Shown piece by piece: positions 31,570 through 41,919 of a stretch of DNA of 48,060 nucleotides. Numbering within the stretch: the first letter of the stretch is position 1; every line of letters starts with the position of its first letter. The notes below the pieces were generated by a model, which ran no database searches, was not told where the DNA came from, and saw nothing but the letters and a program-made list of their open reading frames with translations. This DNA is from an uncultured Gammaproteobacteria bacterium (GTDB taxonomy: Bacteria > Pseudomonadota > Gammaproteobacteria > Arenicellales > JAANXG01): the NCBI GenBank assembly GCA_947259175.1, contig CAMYKW010000017.1, positions 1-48,060 on the forward strand, read 5' to 3'. A program made the position numbers and the translations under genes.

Positions 31570-31593
31570 GGCGGCGTCCCCGGAGACGCCGCC
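31570..31593 (-). promoter_or_regulatory. Stem-loop between phnD and phnC
   Basis: A perfect 9-bp stem, GGCGGCGTC with its complement, and a 6-base loop lie in the 43-base gap after the binding-protein gene. No U-tract follows. As in the aap operon of this window, the hairpin sits just behind the solute-binding gene and may stabilise that part of the mRNA. Confidence 0.6.
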
Positions 31594-31600
31594 CCGACAA

Positions 31601-32629
31601 TCAGCCGCTCTTTTTCTTTTTCTTCTTTTTCTTGACCTTAAGAGCCTTTAAGCTCTCTTGGTTGTAGACGATACCATTGTGCTTTTGGATTGTGCGTATA
31701 ACACTCCAATGTTCTTTGTAGTTAATGGGGCTGAACTTGTCCCACGCGTTACTACGCCCGAATTCCTTCTCCAGGCCACTGCCCGACCAATTGAAGCTGA
31801 GAAAAGCGTCTCGTATTTTTTCTTGGAGTTCGGGTTTTAGGTTATGGGCCATCCCATAAGAGGTAGTGGGGAACGGGTCAGACTCCCAAATGATGCGAAG
31901 ATCTTCACGATTAACGATATCCTTTTCCGCCATCCGGTCGAGCACCGTGGAAGCGATTGGCGCCGCGTCGTAATCCTTGTTAGCGACACCCATGATCGAG
32001 TTGTCATGCTTTCCGGAGTAGCTTACTTCGTAGTCTACATCCGGGGTCACTCCCAATTCTTTGAATAAGGCTCGGGGCGCCTGATTACCGGAGTTGGATG
32101 ACGGCGTGACGTGGGCGATCTTGCGCCCCTTCATATCTTTAACTTCTTTGATGTCGCTATTCTTATGAGTAATCAGTTGTAGCTTATAGCCATATCCTTT
32201 AGGCCCATCCATGATTGCGAACGGTATGTAGCCGGCGAGGTTGACGCCGAATGGTGTGGGACCAGTGGAGATTCCTGCTACGTGCAGTCGGCCGGAGCGC
32301 ATCGCCTCCACCTGTGCGGCATAGGACTCGGCGCCATACCACTTGACCGACTTTCCGGTTTTTTGCGACAGGTAGTCCATGAATTCGGTAAACACATTCT
32401 CATACACCGACGGGTCCTCCACCGGCGTATATGAGAAGATCAACACATCCGGGTCGAGCCACTGGCCCGAATCCCTGGGAGTATCGGCGACCAAATCGCC
32501 GTTGTCGTCACAATAGCGCGAGTCGAGATCACCGCGGCTCTTGCACTCCTCGGCGTTCGCGCCGAGTGGCGCAATCGTCAAAGCAACGAACAATATGGAA
32601 ACAAGCGTGCGTATCGGCGGTCTGGACAT
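31601..32629 (-). CDS. phnD: Phosphonate/phosphite-type periplasmic binding protein with polylysine tail
   Basis: This 342-residue PhnD-family binding protein has a signal peptide ([20 protein letters not shown], cleaved near GANA/EECK). Family blocks are [60 protein letters not shown] and [20 protein letters not shown]. The start at 32629 has an excellent AAGGAGGAG six to seven bases ahead; the open frame to 32734 is upstream leader. The C-terminus ends in [13 protein letters not shown], an unusual run of eight lysines. It is the first gene of phnD-C-E-E. No C-P lyase, ptxD or phosphonatase gene lies nearby. Confidence 0.92.
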   Translation of the reverse strand: MSRPPIRTLVSILFVALTIAPLGANAEECKSRGDLDSRYCDDNGDLVADTPRDSGQWLDPDVLIFSYTPVEDPSVYENVFTEFMDYLSQKTGKSVKWYGAESYAAQVEAMRSGRLHVAGISTGPTPFGVNLAGYIPFAIMDGPKGYGYKLQLITHKNSDIKEVKDMKGRKIAHVTPSSNSGNQAPRALFKELGVTPDVDYEVSYSGKHDNSIMGVANKDYDAAPIASTVLDRMAEKDIVNREDLRIIWESDPFPTTSYGMAHNLKPELQEKIRDAFLSFNWSGSGLEKEFGRSNAWDKFSPINYKEHWSVIRTIQKHNGIVYNQESLKALKVKKKKKKKKSG

Positions 32630-32786
32630 GATTCTCCTCCTTATTCGACCGGTTTGGACAACATGCTTAATATTTTCAGAGCATCGAGCCGCGAGCCCGC
32701 GATTTAGATGCCACTGTATGCTCGTTGCCGGCATCCTGCAACCACCGCCGGCTTGAGCCGTGGCCGTGAAGCCACGACCGCGGCGG

Positions 32787-33257
32787 TCAATGCACGGTCA
32801 CGTCGGCGTCAGCGTCAGTCTCCTCGTCCGCGGATTGCCGCTGCTTAAGGTTGAGGAGCGTCTCCGGCGTCGGCGACGCGTGGTGCAGGATGATCCGCCA
32901 CCCGTTGCTGGTGCGTCGATACACATTGGTTGCATGGACGGTGAACTGCGGTTCGCGATCGTCGGCGAGATAGATATTCTCGTTGACGTAGTGGATGGCG
33001 ATCGAGTCGCCGTCAATGCGCCGTTGCTCGGTGAGCTGCAGTCGAAGCGGTGGCGAGTTCTTGAGTATCTGGGTCCAGCTTTCGCGTATCTGCTCGTATC
33101 CCTCCAGGCGCGGACCCTGGGGGTGTATGCACACGATGTCGTCTTCGTCGGACCACACCGCCATCATGGCCGGGAGGTCGTTGGCTTGAAATGCGCGGTA
33201 AAATTCACGCTCCGCCTGGTCTGCACTCGCCAGATGCGATGCCTCTACTGCAGCCAT
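32787..33257 (-). CDS. SnoaL-like / NTF2-fold protein (DUF4440-like)
   Basis: This 156-residue protein has the cone-shaped NTF2-like fold: an N-terminal helix (ADQAEREFYRAFQANDLPAM), DDIVCIHPQGPRLEGYEQIR, then beta strands with IAIHYVNENIYLA and VYRRTSNGWRIILHHASPTP. Members are small enzymes or binding proteins with varied roles, so no reaction can be given. The start overlaps the end of tolC by 13 bases. The C-terminus is acidic (ADEETDADADVTVH). Confidence 0.82.
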   Translation of the reverse strand: MAAVEASHLASADQAEREFYRAFQANDLPAMMAVWSDEDDIVCIHPQGPRLEGYEQIRESWTQILKNSPPLRLQLTEQRRIDGDSIAIHYVNENIYLADDREPQFTVHATNVYRRTSNGWRIILHHASPTPETLLNLKQRQSADEETDADADVTVH

Positions 33258-34654
33258 GTGCCCGCTCTTTTCAGGACATCCTCGGTAAGCTCGCCCACCA
33301 CTTCCTTGAACCGCAGCCAGTTGAGGATGTAATCGTAGCGTGCCTTGAGGTAGTCGCGCCTGGCCTCGAATAAGTCGCGTTGCGCATCGAGAACCTCCAG
33401 GTTGGTATTGAGCCCAGCGGCAAATCCCTCCTGTTTACCCTCCACCGCGCTCTCGCTGGCGGTGACCGCCCGATCGAGTGCGCCCACTTGCCTAATGCTG
33501 CCGGTAACATCGAGAAAAGCGGCGCGAACGTTGCGTTCCGCAGCGCGGCGCGCAGTCTCTACTTGTTGCTGGGCGGCGTCGTGGCGCAACCGCGCCTCGT
33601 GGGTTCGTGATACAACAGCACCTCCTTGAACCAGGGGGATACTCAGCCGCAGGAGCGCATCGGTAAACGTCGTCTCGCGGCCGGGTCCGGAGATGCTGCC
33701 ATGTGAGTCCTCAAACTCATGGGACACGATGAAGTCTAGGTTAGGATAATGTCCAGCGCGCTGTCGGCGTATCTCAAACTCGGCGACTGTCGCGTTCTGC
33801 CGACCGACCGCGAGCTCCAGGTTTCCCTTTAGCGCCGCGGCGATCCAATGTTGGACGTCATCCGGTTCGGGTCCCGTCAGCGGTGCGTCGGATTTGAGAA
33901 TACGCAACTTGCCGGGCACCAGGCCGATGAGTTCCGCCAATGATTGATGGGCGTCCGCGAGGTCACTGCGGGCGGTTATTTCCGCGGCTTCTGCGACGCG
34001 GAACCGTGCTTCCGCTTGGTACAGGTCAGTGGTGGTTCCCAGCCCAACCTGTAGCCGCTCGTCGGCAAGCTCCAATTGACGCGACAGCGCGGTACGCTCA
34101 GCGACGGCGACTTCCAGATTGTCGTGCGCCGCCAGTACCAGCAGGTAGCGCGTGGTAACGCGAACGATCAGGGACTGTTTGGCGATAGCGAACTGGAGGT
34201 CCGCCACCCCGGCCTGGGATTGGGCCTGGCGATATCCCAAAATCTTTCCCCGATCATACACGGGTTGCAGCAACGACACGCCGTAGCCGTCAGAGGTGTA
34301 ATTGCCGGAGCCCTGGATGATGAATGGCTGGCCTGGAGCCTGAACCTCATCTCGATTTCGTGCGTAGTCGAGATCTGCACTCAGGCTTGGCAACAGCGGT
34401 GCGCGCGCTTGTTTTACCTTTTGCAGATCTGCCTGATAGTTCAACGCGTCGGCCTGAAACGTCGGATCATTGTCAACCGCCAGTAGATACACGTCCCACA
34501 GCCCCATGCTTGCCGCGGATTCCCTCGCCGGTGACCCGGCCTGCGCAATCATGGTGTTGTATTGAAGGTTGAGGGCTAAGTCGGCGGCATGTCCCGTCGT
34601 CGCCAGCACCGGCAACAGCGCAAAAATCACGGTGCATAGTATCCTTGTCAACAT
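33245..34654 (-). CDS. tolC: TolC family outer-membrane efflux/secretion protein
   Basis: This 469-residue protein has a signal peptide (MLTRILCTVIFALLPVLATT, cleavage near HAA). Two long coiled-coil repeats are typical of trimeric TolC channels: the first half holds YLLAVDNDPTFQADALNYQA and VSLLQPVYDRGKILGYRQAQ, and the second LSIPLVQGGAVVSRTHEARL and FAAGLNTNLEVLDAQRDLFE. It opens the outer membrane for type I secretion or multidrug efflux. The inner-membrane and adaptor partners are not in this window. Confidence 0.93.
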   Translation of the reverse strand: MLTRILCTVIFALLPVLATTGHAADLALNLQYNTMIAQAGSPARESAASMGLWDVYLLAVDNDPTFQADALNYQADLQKVKQARAPLLPSLSADLDYARNRDEVQAPGQPFIIQGSGNYTSDGYGVSLLQPVYDRGKILGYRQAQSQAGVADLQFAIAKQSLIVRVTTRYLLVLAAHDNLEVAVAERTALSRQLELADERLQVGLGTTTDLYQAEARFRVAEAAEITARSDLADAHQSLAELIGLVPGKLRILKSDAPLTGPEPDDVQHWIAAALKGNLELAVGRQNATVAEFEIRRQRAGHYPNLDFIVSHEFEDSHGSISGPGRETTFTDALLRLSIPLVQGGAVVSRTHEARLRHDAAQQQVETARRAAERNVRAAFLDVTGSIRQVGALDRAVTASESAVEGKQEGFAAGLNTNLEVLDAQRDLFEARRDYLKARYDYILNWLRFKEVVGELTEDVLKRAGTWLQ

Positions 34655-35094
34655 GCTACGGTGCCTCGATCAGGAACGTATTGTAGTTTTCTCGCACAGG
34701 TGTAGTGTGCCTGGGCCACATTTTTCTGCGCCAAAGACTCCGTCCCTGTACCCGCCGAGCGCCATCGCTTATCTAACATCGTTTTTCCGTACAAATAAGT
34801 TTGGGGTTCGTTTCATTGCTTACTATAAATAGATGCCGGGTGCCGCGCTGGAATATACGGCTTAGTTTAGCCATTTAACGCGGGATTTGTTAGTGACATT
34901 GATAAACAGTCGTCCCGCTTCGCCGGCGAGTTCATTGCAGCACCGTTTGTTGGTCACCTTACTGACACCTGACACGGCCGGTGATGCGGCTGGTTGATCC
35001 GCAGTGGGTTTGGATATGGTGGTGATCGACCGCACAACAGCTCGACGGCGCGTCAGCGAGTGTTTACCGGGATGATGGAGATTGTCGGTTCGCG
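34655..35094. other. 440-bp gap between pcm and tolC, no gene recognised
   Basis: The gap should hold the tolC promoter on the minus strand, and a TATAGT-like box near 34821-34826 is possible but lacks a matching -35. Open frames here (for example 34862-35173 on the minus strand) overlap pcm out of frame and show no recognisable family. I see no convincing hairpin terminator for pcm. Confidence 0.4.
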
Positions 35095-35748
35095 CTAAAA
35101 CACGAACCGCGGTGGCGGTTCGGCGTTGACCAGTGGCGGCAGGTCGGTTTCGAACAACGCCACTTCCTGCCAACTGTTGTCCTCCAGGCGGCGCACCAGA
35201 ATCGCCTCCATCACCGGTGACTGGCCAATTACTGCGATTAACCGTCCGTTCAACGCAAGGTTGGATTTGTAGGATTCCGGCAACGTCGGCATCGAACCGG
35301 TAATGATAATTGCGTCATAGGGTCCATCGCCATCCCAGCCTTGTGCCGCGTCGCCTTCAAAATAGTTGATGTTACTCAAGCCGTGTGCGTCGAGCTTGAC
35401 CCGCGCCGAGTCGATGAAATCGGTGAAGATTTCGACGGTGTCGACGCTTTTCCCGAGGCTGGCTAAGAGTCCGGTGAGGTAGCCGCTGCCGGTGCCGATT
35501 TCCAATATCTTGTCGCGGTCGCTCAAGGAGAGTTCCTGTAGAAGGCGCGCCTCCATCTTCGGTTGCATCATCTGCTGCCCATGGTCAAGCGGGATATTCA
35601 TGTCCACAAACGCCAGCGCTCTATATTCGTCGGGTACGAAATCCTCACGTCGAAGTTCGTGGATGAGATTCAGGACCTTGGGGTCCAGCACGTCCCACGT
35701 TCGGATTTGTTGCTCTATCATGTTGAAACGGGCTTGCTCGACGTCCAT
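35095..35748 (-). CDS. pcm: Protein-L-isoaspartate O-methyltransferase
   Basis: This 217-residue repair enzyme methylates isoaspartyl residues in damaged proteins using S-adenosylmethionine. It starts MDVEQARFNMIEQQIRTWDV. The SAM loop is ILEIGTGSGYLTGLLASLG, flanked by the PIMT signature QQMMQPKMEARLLQELSL and DAIIITGSMPTLPESYKS. In this variant the N-terminus and the PLDHGQQMMQP block match the proteobacterial PIMT subfamily often found beside tolC. Confidence 0.94.
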   Translation of the reverse strand: MDVEQARFNMIEQQIRTWDVLDPKVLNLIHELRREDFVPDEYRALAFVDMNIPLDHGQQMMQPKMEARLLQELSLSDRDKILEIGTGSGYLTGLLASLGKSVDTVEIFTDFIDSARVKLDAHGLSNINYFEGDAAQGWDGDGPYDAIIITGSMPTLPESYKSNLALNGRLIAVIGQSPVMEAILVRRLEDNSWQEVALFETDLPPLVNAEPPPRFVF

Positions 35749-35949
35749 TGGTAAGGCCTTTATCTACTTGCGGTTGACAGTGCAAAGGGTAAGCAGTTTG
35801 GCAGCGAGTGGCAAGCCGCCATGGCTCGCTCGCCCCGCCGCACAACCCGGCTCCCGGCGGCGGTCCACGCCGGCGCACCATGGCCTGGGGAGACATAGCG
35901 ACCGGAGTTCGCGCGGCTTGATCTCATGCTGGCCGGTGGTGGGACCCGT

Positions 35950-36044
35950 AAAGAAAACGCCGGCCGAAGCCGGCGTTTTTCATGCCTTGTGAGTCGCGAT
36001 TTAGGAGGAGATCAAGGCATGTTTCCAGCCTCCTTGCCAGATGC
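35950..36044 (-). ncRNA. Predicted FNR/Anr-activated small RNA with anti-Shine-Dalgarno loop
   Basis: A predicted transcript of about 95 nt starts near 36044-36042 on the minus strand, set by a class II FNR promoter. It runs in order through a 5' segment with AAGGAGG, then a perfect 9-bp stem CATGCCTTG (36021-36013) / CAAGGCATG (35989-35981). That stem encloses a 23-base loop with TCTCCTCCT (36010-36002). The transcript ends in an intrinsic terminator with an 11-bp stem and a UUCG loop, followed by TTTTCTTT. The loop is complementary to ribosome binding sites, a hallmark of trans-acting regulatory RNAs. No protein-coding frame of use is seen in it. It sits alone between pcm and a small conserved gene on the same strand. 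The closest functional analogues known to me are FnrS of E. coli and the Anr-dependent PhrS; homology to them is not claimed. Confidence 0.65.
35951..35980 (-). terminator. Intrinsic terminator with UUCG tetraloop
   Basis: On the minus strand AAAACGCCGGC, TTCG, GCCGGCGTTTT forms an 11-bp stem with the extra-stable C(UUCG)G loop, followed by CTTT. It ends the predicted small RNA. It could also work on the plus strand, where five T residues follow the stem. Confidence 0.85.
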
Positions 36045-36049
36045 CGGAT

Positions 36050-36091
36050 ATTATCCTCGTAACGCGTAAAACTTGATTTGATCTGGATCAA
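36050..36091 (-). promoter_or_regulatory. Class II FNR/Anr-dependent promoter
   Basis: On the minus strand TTGATCCAGATCAA (36091-36078) is a perfect FNR/Anr box (TTGAT-N4-ATCAA). After exactly 22 bases comes GATAAT (36055-36050), a good -10 box. This spacing places the box centre at -41.5, as in class II FNR-activated promoters. There is no consensus -35, which also fits activator dependence. Transcription would run away from the small gene at 36161-36424 and into the predicted small RNA. Confidence 0.75.
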
Positions 36092-36115
36092 GCGAACGTA
36101 CCCACCACAAGAAAA

Positions 36116-36139
36116 GAACGCCGGTCGATGCCGGCGTTC
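36116..36139 (-). terminator. Intrinsic terminator of the 36161-36424 gene
   Basis: A 9-bp stem, GAACGCCGG with its complement and a 6-base loop, lies 21 bases after the stop codon. On the minus strand it is followed by the T-rich TTTTCTTG. Its stem sequence closely resembles the terminator at 35951-35980. Confidence 0.75.
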
Positions 36140-36160
36140 GCATGTGCTCACGGGCGGGTA

Positions 36161-36424
36161 TCAAACGGGCATCGCCGCCGGCGCTTGCGCCACCGGGTCC
36201 CAGGTCTTGGCCTCGAAGCGATAAAAACCTTGGGTCTTGATAGCGTCCTTCGCCAACATCTCATTGAACGCCGCGCGATCCTCGCCCATCTCGTCGAAAC
36301 GGCCGACCTCCTTGATCCCTCCGCCGCCGGGGCAGGCCGCCGCGCTGATATCCTTGCGGTGAACATCGTCTGTGACCACAAAAAGATCAGGGTCGTCTAC
36401 GCATCGATATACGGTGAATTTCAT
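36161..36424 (-). CDS. Small conserved hypothetical protein
   Basis: This 87-residue protein begins MKFTVYRCVDDPDLFVVTDD and contains AAACPGGGGIKEVGRFDEMG, then AFNEMLAKDAIKTQGFYRFE. There is no signal peptide or membrane helix, so it should be cytosolic. It resembles hypothetical proteins I associate with sulfur-oxidising gammaproteobacteria, but no function is known to me. The ATG at 36424 is preceded by AAGGAGGTGA, an almost complete anti-16S match, which predicts strong translation. An in-frame GTG at 36433 overlaps that ribosome binding site and is less likely. It is a single gene with its own terminator. Confidence 0.8.
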   Translation of the reverse strand: MKFTVYRCVDDPDLFVVTDDVHRKDISAAACPGGGGIKEVGRFDEMGEDRAAFNEMLAKDAIKTQGFYRFEAKTWDPVAQAPAAMPV

Positions 36425-36730
36425 ACCGTTCACCTCCTTTTTTTAAATGGCTCTCAATGTACCTATTTAGACAACAAACTCACCCGATCGTCCATCGAAT
36501 TATTACTCAGCGAAGATAAGTAAATATTATTGATCGAGTCCCCCACGCGGGGATTCGCCCCAGTTCCCCGGATGCAGCGCGGCGACCGGGCGGTTCGGTC
36601 CCGATCGATGTCGTGCCGACGCGAAGGTCGCTGTGCCGGAGGTGTACTGCGGGCGGTCAGCGGCCGCGTGCGCATGCCGGATAGGGGGTAACACTTGATC
36701 CGTCTCGGGGTTGGGAGTAGGGTGAGCGCT
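36425..36730. other. Divergent spacer between the small gene and the thiC riboswitch
   Basis: About 300 bases separate the minus-strand small gene from the plus-strand thiC leader. The half next to the small gene is AT-rich (around 36440-36530) and should hold its promoter; the other half is GC-rich. I cannot assign -35/-10 boxes with confidence, and no further gene is supported. Confidence 0.4.
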
Positions 36731-38773
<2,043 letters not shown>

Positions 38774-38961
38774 ACCAAAGCGCCGGTGCCCACTGGGACG
38801 AGCCGCTCAACGCGGTTGGCGCGCTGCCGGGCCTCCCGAAGGCCGGCTGGAATTGCCGCGCGATCGTGCGCGAACGCAGATTGATAACCGGTTGCGATGG
38901 CGTCGTCTCGATGAGTGCGTGATGTGCATGCGCGGAGCTTGATTCGTTTCTATTTCACCGG

Positions 38962-40755
38962 CTATGTCGTCTGTTCCGCCGCGTCGTCAGCGACGTCTTC
39001 GGTGAACATTTGCTCCAGCTCTTCCGCCGTTTTCTGCGCCAGATAAATCATTTTCTGTTCGTCGTTGTGCATATCGTGGTGCTCGACCAGGCGTTTCTCG
39101 TCGTGCTCGCGGAACGCCTCGATGGCGCGTTCGCTCTCCAACTTGGGCAGGCCCAGCGCCTGCAGTATGCCCTTGGTCATGTCCAGGCTGGACAGCAGGG
39201 TCTCGCGCCAGATCAGCGTGACCCCCAGGTCCATCAGCCGGTACGCGTGCTTGCGATTGCGCGCACGGGCGAAAATCTTCAGGTGCGGAAAATATTGGCC
39301 CACGATTTCCGCGGTGCGTATCGAGGCCTCGACGTCGTCGATCGCGACGACGAAGATCTTTGCCCGCTCGGCGCTGGCGGCGCGCAACAGCTCGATGCGT
39401 GAGGCATCACCATAGTAGATCTTGTTGCCGTAGCGCTTGACGAAATCAACTTGTTCCGGACACGATTCGAGCGCGGTAAACCCGATCTTCTTGGCTCGCA
39501 GTATGCGTGCGACGATCTGGCCGAATCTGCCGAATCCGGCGATGATCACCGGATTATCCTGCACCACCGGTGACTCGTATTCACCTTTGGCCGCCGGTTT
39601 TCGTCTTGCCTGCAGGCGCTCGTTGACGGCTACGATCAACGGTGTCGCCGCCATGGACAGCGTGACCACCACAATGAGCAGCTCGGACAAGCCGGCGTCC
39701 ACCAGTCCGGCGCCGACGGCGACGGCGAAGATGACGAAGGCGAATTCGCCGCCCTGGGGTATGGTCGACGCCAGACTCAGCGCCGATCGCGTCGACAGCC
39801 CACTCAATTTTCCCACGCCGGCAATGATGGTGAATTTCGCCATCAACAGTGCGATGACCAATGCGACGATCAGCAGCGATTCGGCGCCGATCAACCCAAT
39901 GTTGACCGACATGCCGACGGCGATGAAGAATAAACCCAGCATCAAGCCTTTCAGCGGCTCGATATCCGCTTCCAGGGCGTGACGGTACTCGGAGTCGGCG
40001 ACCAGCACACCCGCCAAGAACGCACCGAGCCCCATCGACAGCCCCACCGCCTCCATGATCAACGCGGTGCCCACGACAATGAGCAGGGCGACCGCGGTGA
40101 ACACCTCCGGCAGGCCGGTGGCGGCGATGACCCGCAACACGTGGTGCAGCAGGAAGTGACCGCCAACGACTACCGCGGTGATCGCGAGCAGTGCCTTTAA
40201 CACCGCCCACACGGTGGCGAGCGATCCGGCGGATGCCTGCCCCGTGTCCACGGCGAACAGTGGGATGAGCGCAAGCACCGGGATCACTGCCACGTCCTGA
40301 AACAGCAGGATGGAGAACGACGCGCGGCCGTGACGTGTATTGAGTTGATGCTTCTCAGCCAACATTTGCAGAGCAAACGCCGTTGACGACAGGGATAGAG
40401 CGAAGGCAATGATCACCGCCGACTGCAGCGGTACGCCCATGACGTAAGCCGCCGTCGCGAGTACCAATGTGGAAACCCCCACCTGCAGCGTCCCCAGGCC
40501 GAATACTGACTTGCGCATCACCCACAACCGCGTGGGCTGCAATTCGAGGCCGATGATGAACAGCAGCAGCACTACGCCGAACTCCGCAAAATGCAGAATG
40601 CTCTCGACCTCGATGACCAGCCGCAGCCCCCATGGGCCGATGATGATCCCGGCGATCAGATAGCCCAACACCGACCCCAGGCCCAGGCGCCGGAACACCG
40701 GGACCGCGATGACTGCTGCGGCAAGGAAAATGGCGGCTTCAGCAAATACGGACAT
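38962..40755 (-). CDS. Kef-type K+/H+ antiporter (CPA2 family) with RCK domain
   Basis: This 597-residue protein has about 12 membrane helices (residues 5-375), starting MSVFAEAAIFLAAAVIAVPV with GYLIAGIIIGPWGLRLV, and FGVVLLLFIIGLELQPTRLW. A C-terminal RCK-N domain begins NPVIIAGFGRFGQIVARIL and continues NKIYYGDASRIELLRAASAE. The tail is acidic and charged. The layout fits KefB/KefC, which release K+ and acidify the cell during electrophile stress. The KefF/KefG-type ancillary subunit is not next to it, so the exact subtype is not given. It is transcribed convergently with thiC. Confidence 0.92.
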   Translation of the reverse strand: MSVFAEAAIFLAAAVIAVPVFRRLGLGSVLGYLIAGIIIGPWGLRLVIEVESILHFAEFGVVLLLFIIGLELQPTRLWVMRKSVFGLGTLQVGVSTLVLATAAYVMGVPLQSAVIIAFALSLSSTAFALQMLAEKHQLNTRHGRASFSILLFQDVAVIPVLALIPLFAVDTGQASAGSLATVWAVLKALLAITAVVVGGHFLLHHVLRVIAATGLPEVFTAVALLIVVGTALIMEAVGLSMGLGAFLAGVLVADSEYRHALEADIEPLKGLMLGLFFIAVGMSVNIGLIGAESLLIVALVIALLMAKFTIIAGVGKLSGLSTRSALSLASTIPQGGEFAFVIFAVAVGAGLVDAGLSELLIVVVTLSMAATPLIVAVNERLQARRKPAAKGEYESPVVQDNPVIIAGFGRFGQIVARILRAKKIGFTALESCPEQVDFVKRYGNKIYYGDASRIELLRAASAERAKIFVVAIDDVEASIRTAEIVGQYFPHLKIFARARNRKHAYRLMDLGVTLIWRETLLSSLDMTKGILQALGLPKLESERAIEAFREHDEKRLVEHHDMHNDEQKMIYLAQKTAEELEQMFTEDVADDAAEQTT

Positions 40756-41241
40756 GATAATTGTTCTTATCGCGGGTAGTTGGCAAAGTGTGTGTCATGC
40801 TATGTAACTTGATTCGAGATCGAAGAGTCAAGACACGGTTTGGACTTTTAAGGTCCTGACCCGCGTGACCGCCATTCCTTCCGCATCGGCTGTGTCTCGG
40901 CCATTGCCCGGGCAGCGGAAACGAAACCGCCGGATCACCCTCCCGGAGTGGCGCCGCCGAGCGGACTGTGCGGGAATCAGCGAGACCGAACCGGTACCCG
41001 CACGTCCGTATACGGTGTATAAGTGGGCTTCGGCCGTCGGTGCATGCAGTTGTCCCCCGACGCGGCGACGGATGTTACTTGTACGGAAGTCCCGTATCGG
41101 CGATCTTGCCAAGGCCGCGAACGGGATCTTCTCGATACGGGACGCATCATGCTCGAGGCCGGCCTGGGACGTGTGCGACTTGTCCCGGGGCGGAATTGCC
41201 TGCGGCCGAAGGGCCGGTTGCGGTGAATTGAGGACTGTAAA
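40756..41241. other. 486-bp gap with no convincing gene
   Basis: Several open frames overlap here on both strands (for example 40865-41275 plus and 40828-41346 minus). Their translations are arginine- and proline-rich with no recognisable family, as expected for out-of-frame GC-rich DNA. An 11-bp inverted repeat at 41089-41099/41133-41143 has a 33-base spacer and may be chance. The gap should contain promoters for the antiporter (minus) and for the gene at 41242 (plus), but I cannot fix them. Confidence 0.4.
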
Positions 41242-41847
41242 GTGTACAGGATTATTCCAAGGCCATTGTGCTTGATATTGATGTTCGCCTGCCCGTGGCC
41301 CGTGACTGCGGACGCTGGTGGGTGGTCGGTCGCCGATCTCAAACAAGACCGGAAAAGCGTGTTACTCGGCATTGCCGGTGGGCTGATCGCGCACGAATTA
41401 GGTCACATATCGATGGCGACGTTGCGGGGAATAGACTTCGAGTTCGACGGCTTGTCCATCGTGTACCCCGAACCCGATCTTTCGGAAAAGGACAGGCTGC
41501 TGGTGGCGTCAGCCGGATTTCAAGCGCAGTGGCTGGTTTCCGAAATCGCGTTTCATTACCTGGCAAACGACCGCGACGTGGCGAAGACGAACGCGTCCGC
41601 CGGGGTGATCTTGGGTCATCTGGCAATCACCGCCGCGTATCTCACCTTCCTCAAGGACCACGCCCAGGGTGATATCGAGGGCATGTCGCAGGCCACCGGT
41701 ATCTCCAACGACCGGCTTGCGCTGGCCGTGGCCCTACCGGCGGTGTTGGACACGTGGCGGTTGCTGGGAGCCGCGCCTCCGGGCTGGCTGCCTTCGGTAT
41801 CGGCGCTGACCAAGGGTATCGGCGTTTTATGGGCGTGGACGTATTGA
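41242..41847 (+). CDS. Predicted membrane protein with HExxH (HELGH) metalloprotease-like motif
   Basis: This 201-residue protein has a hydrophobic N-terminus resembling a signal sequence (residues 5-22). The segment LLGIAGGLIAHELGHISMAT has the zinc-protease motif HELGH at 51-55 in a hydrophobic context, as in membrane-embedded M50-type peptidases. Later features are AGFQAQWLVSEIAFHYLAND (91-110), the hydrophobic stretch SAGVILGHLAITAAYLTFL and TKGIGVLWAWTY at the end. The third zinc ligand (NxxPxxxxD in S2P enzymes) is not obvious, so activity is uncertain. The start is a GTG at 41242. The HtrA-like gene follows 72 bases later on the same strand. Confidence 0.65.
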   Translation: MYRIIPRPLCLILMFACPWPVTADAGGWSVADLKQDRKSVLLGIAGGLIAHELGHISMATLRGIDFEFDGLSIVYPEPDLSEKDRLLVASAGFQAQWLVSEIAFHYLANDRDVAKTNASAGVILGHLAITAAYLTFLKDHAQGDIEGMSQATGISNDRLALAVALPAVLDTWRLLGAAPPGWLPSVSALTKGIGVLWAWTY

Positions 41848-41919
41848 ATTTCCTCGGCGATTGTTGAGGATCTGAGCCGACCCTGTCATCAGAGGCAAGC
41901 CGGCGTGGAGAGAGCACCT

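Noticed and set aside
34862-35173. 103-codon minus-strand frame between pcm and tolC
   Set aside because: It overlaps pcm out of frame and has no recognisable domain; a rhodanese gene sometimes found here is not present.
36019-36069. A 16-codon plus-strand frame (MFPASLPDAGYYPRNA) with a TAGGAGGAG ahead of it
   Set aside because: The apparent ribosome binding site is the complement of the C-rich loop of the minus-strand small RNA, and no promoter on the plus strand is seen.
41089-41143. 11-bp perfect inverted repeat with a 33-base spacer
   Set aside because: A match of this size with a long spacer is expected about once by chance in a window of this length, and no site or gene is tied to it.
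40865-41275. 136-codon plus-strand frame (and a 172-codon minus-strand frame over the same bases)
   Set aside because: Both are arginine- and proline-rich translations of GC-rich DNA without ribosome binding sites or family features.
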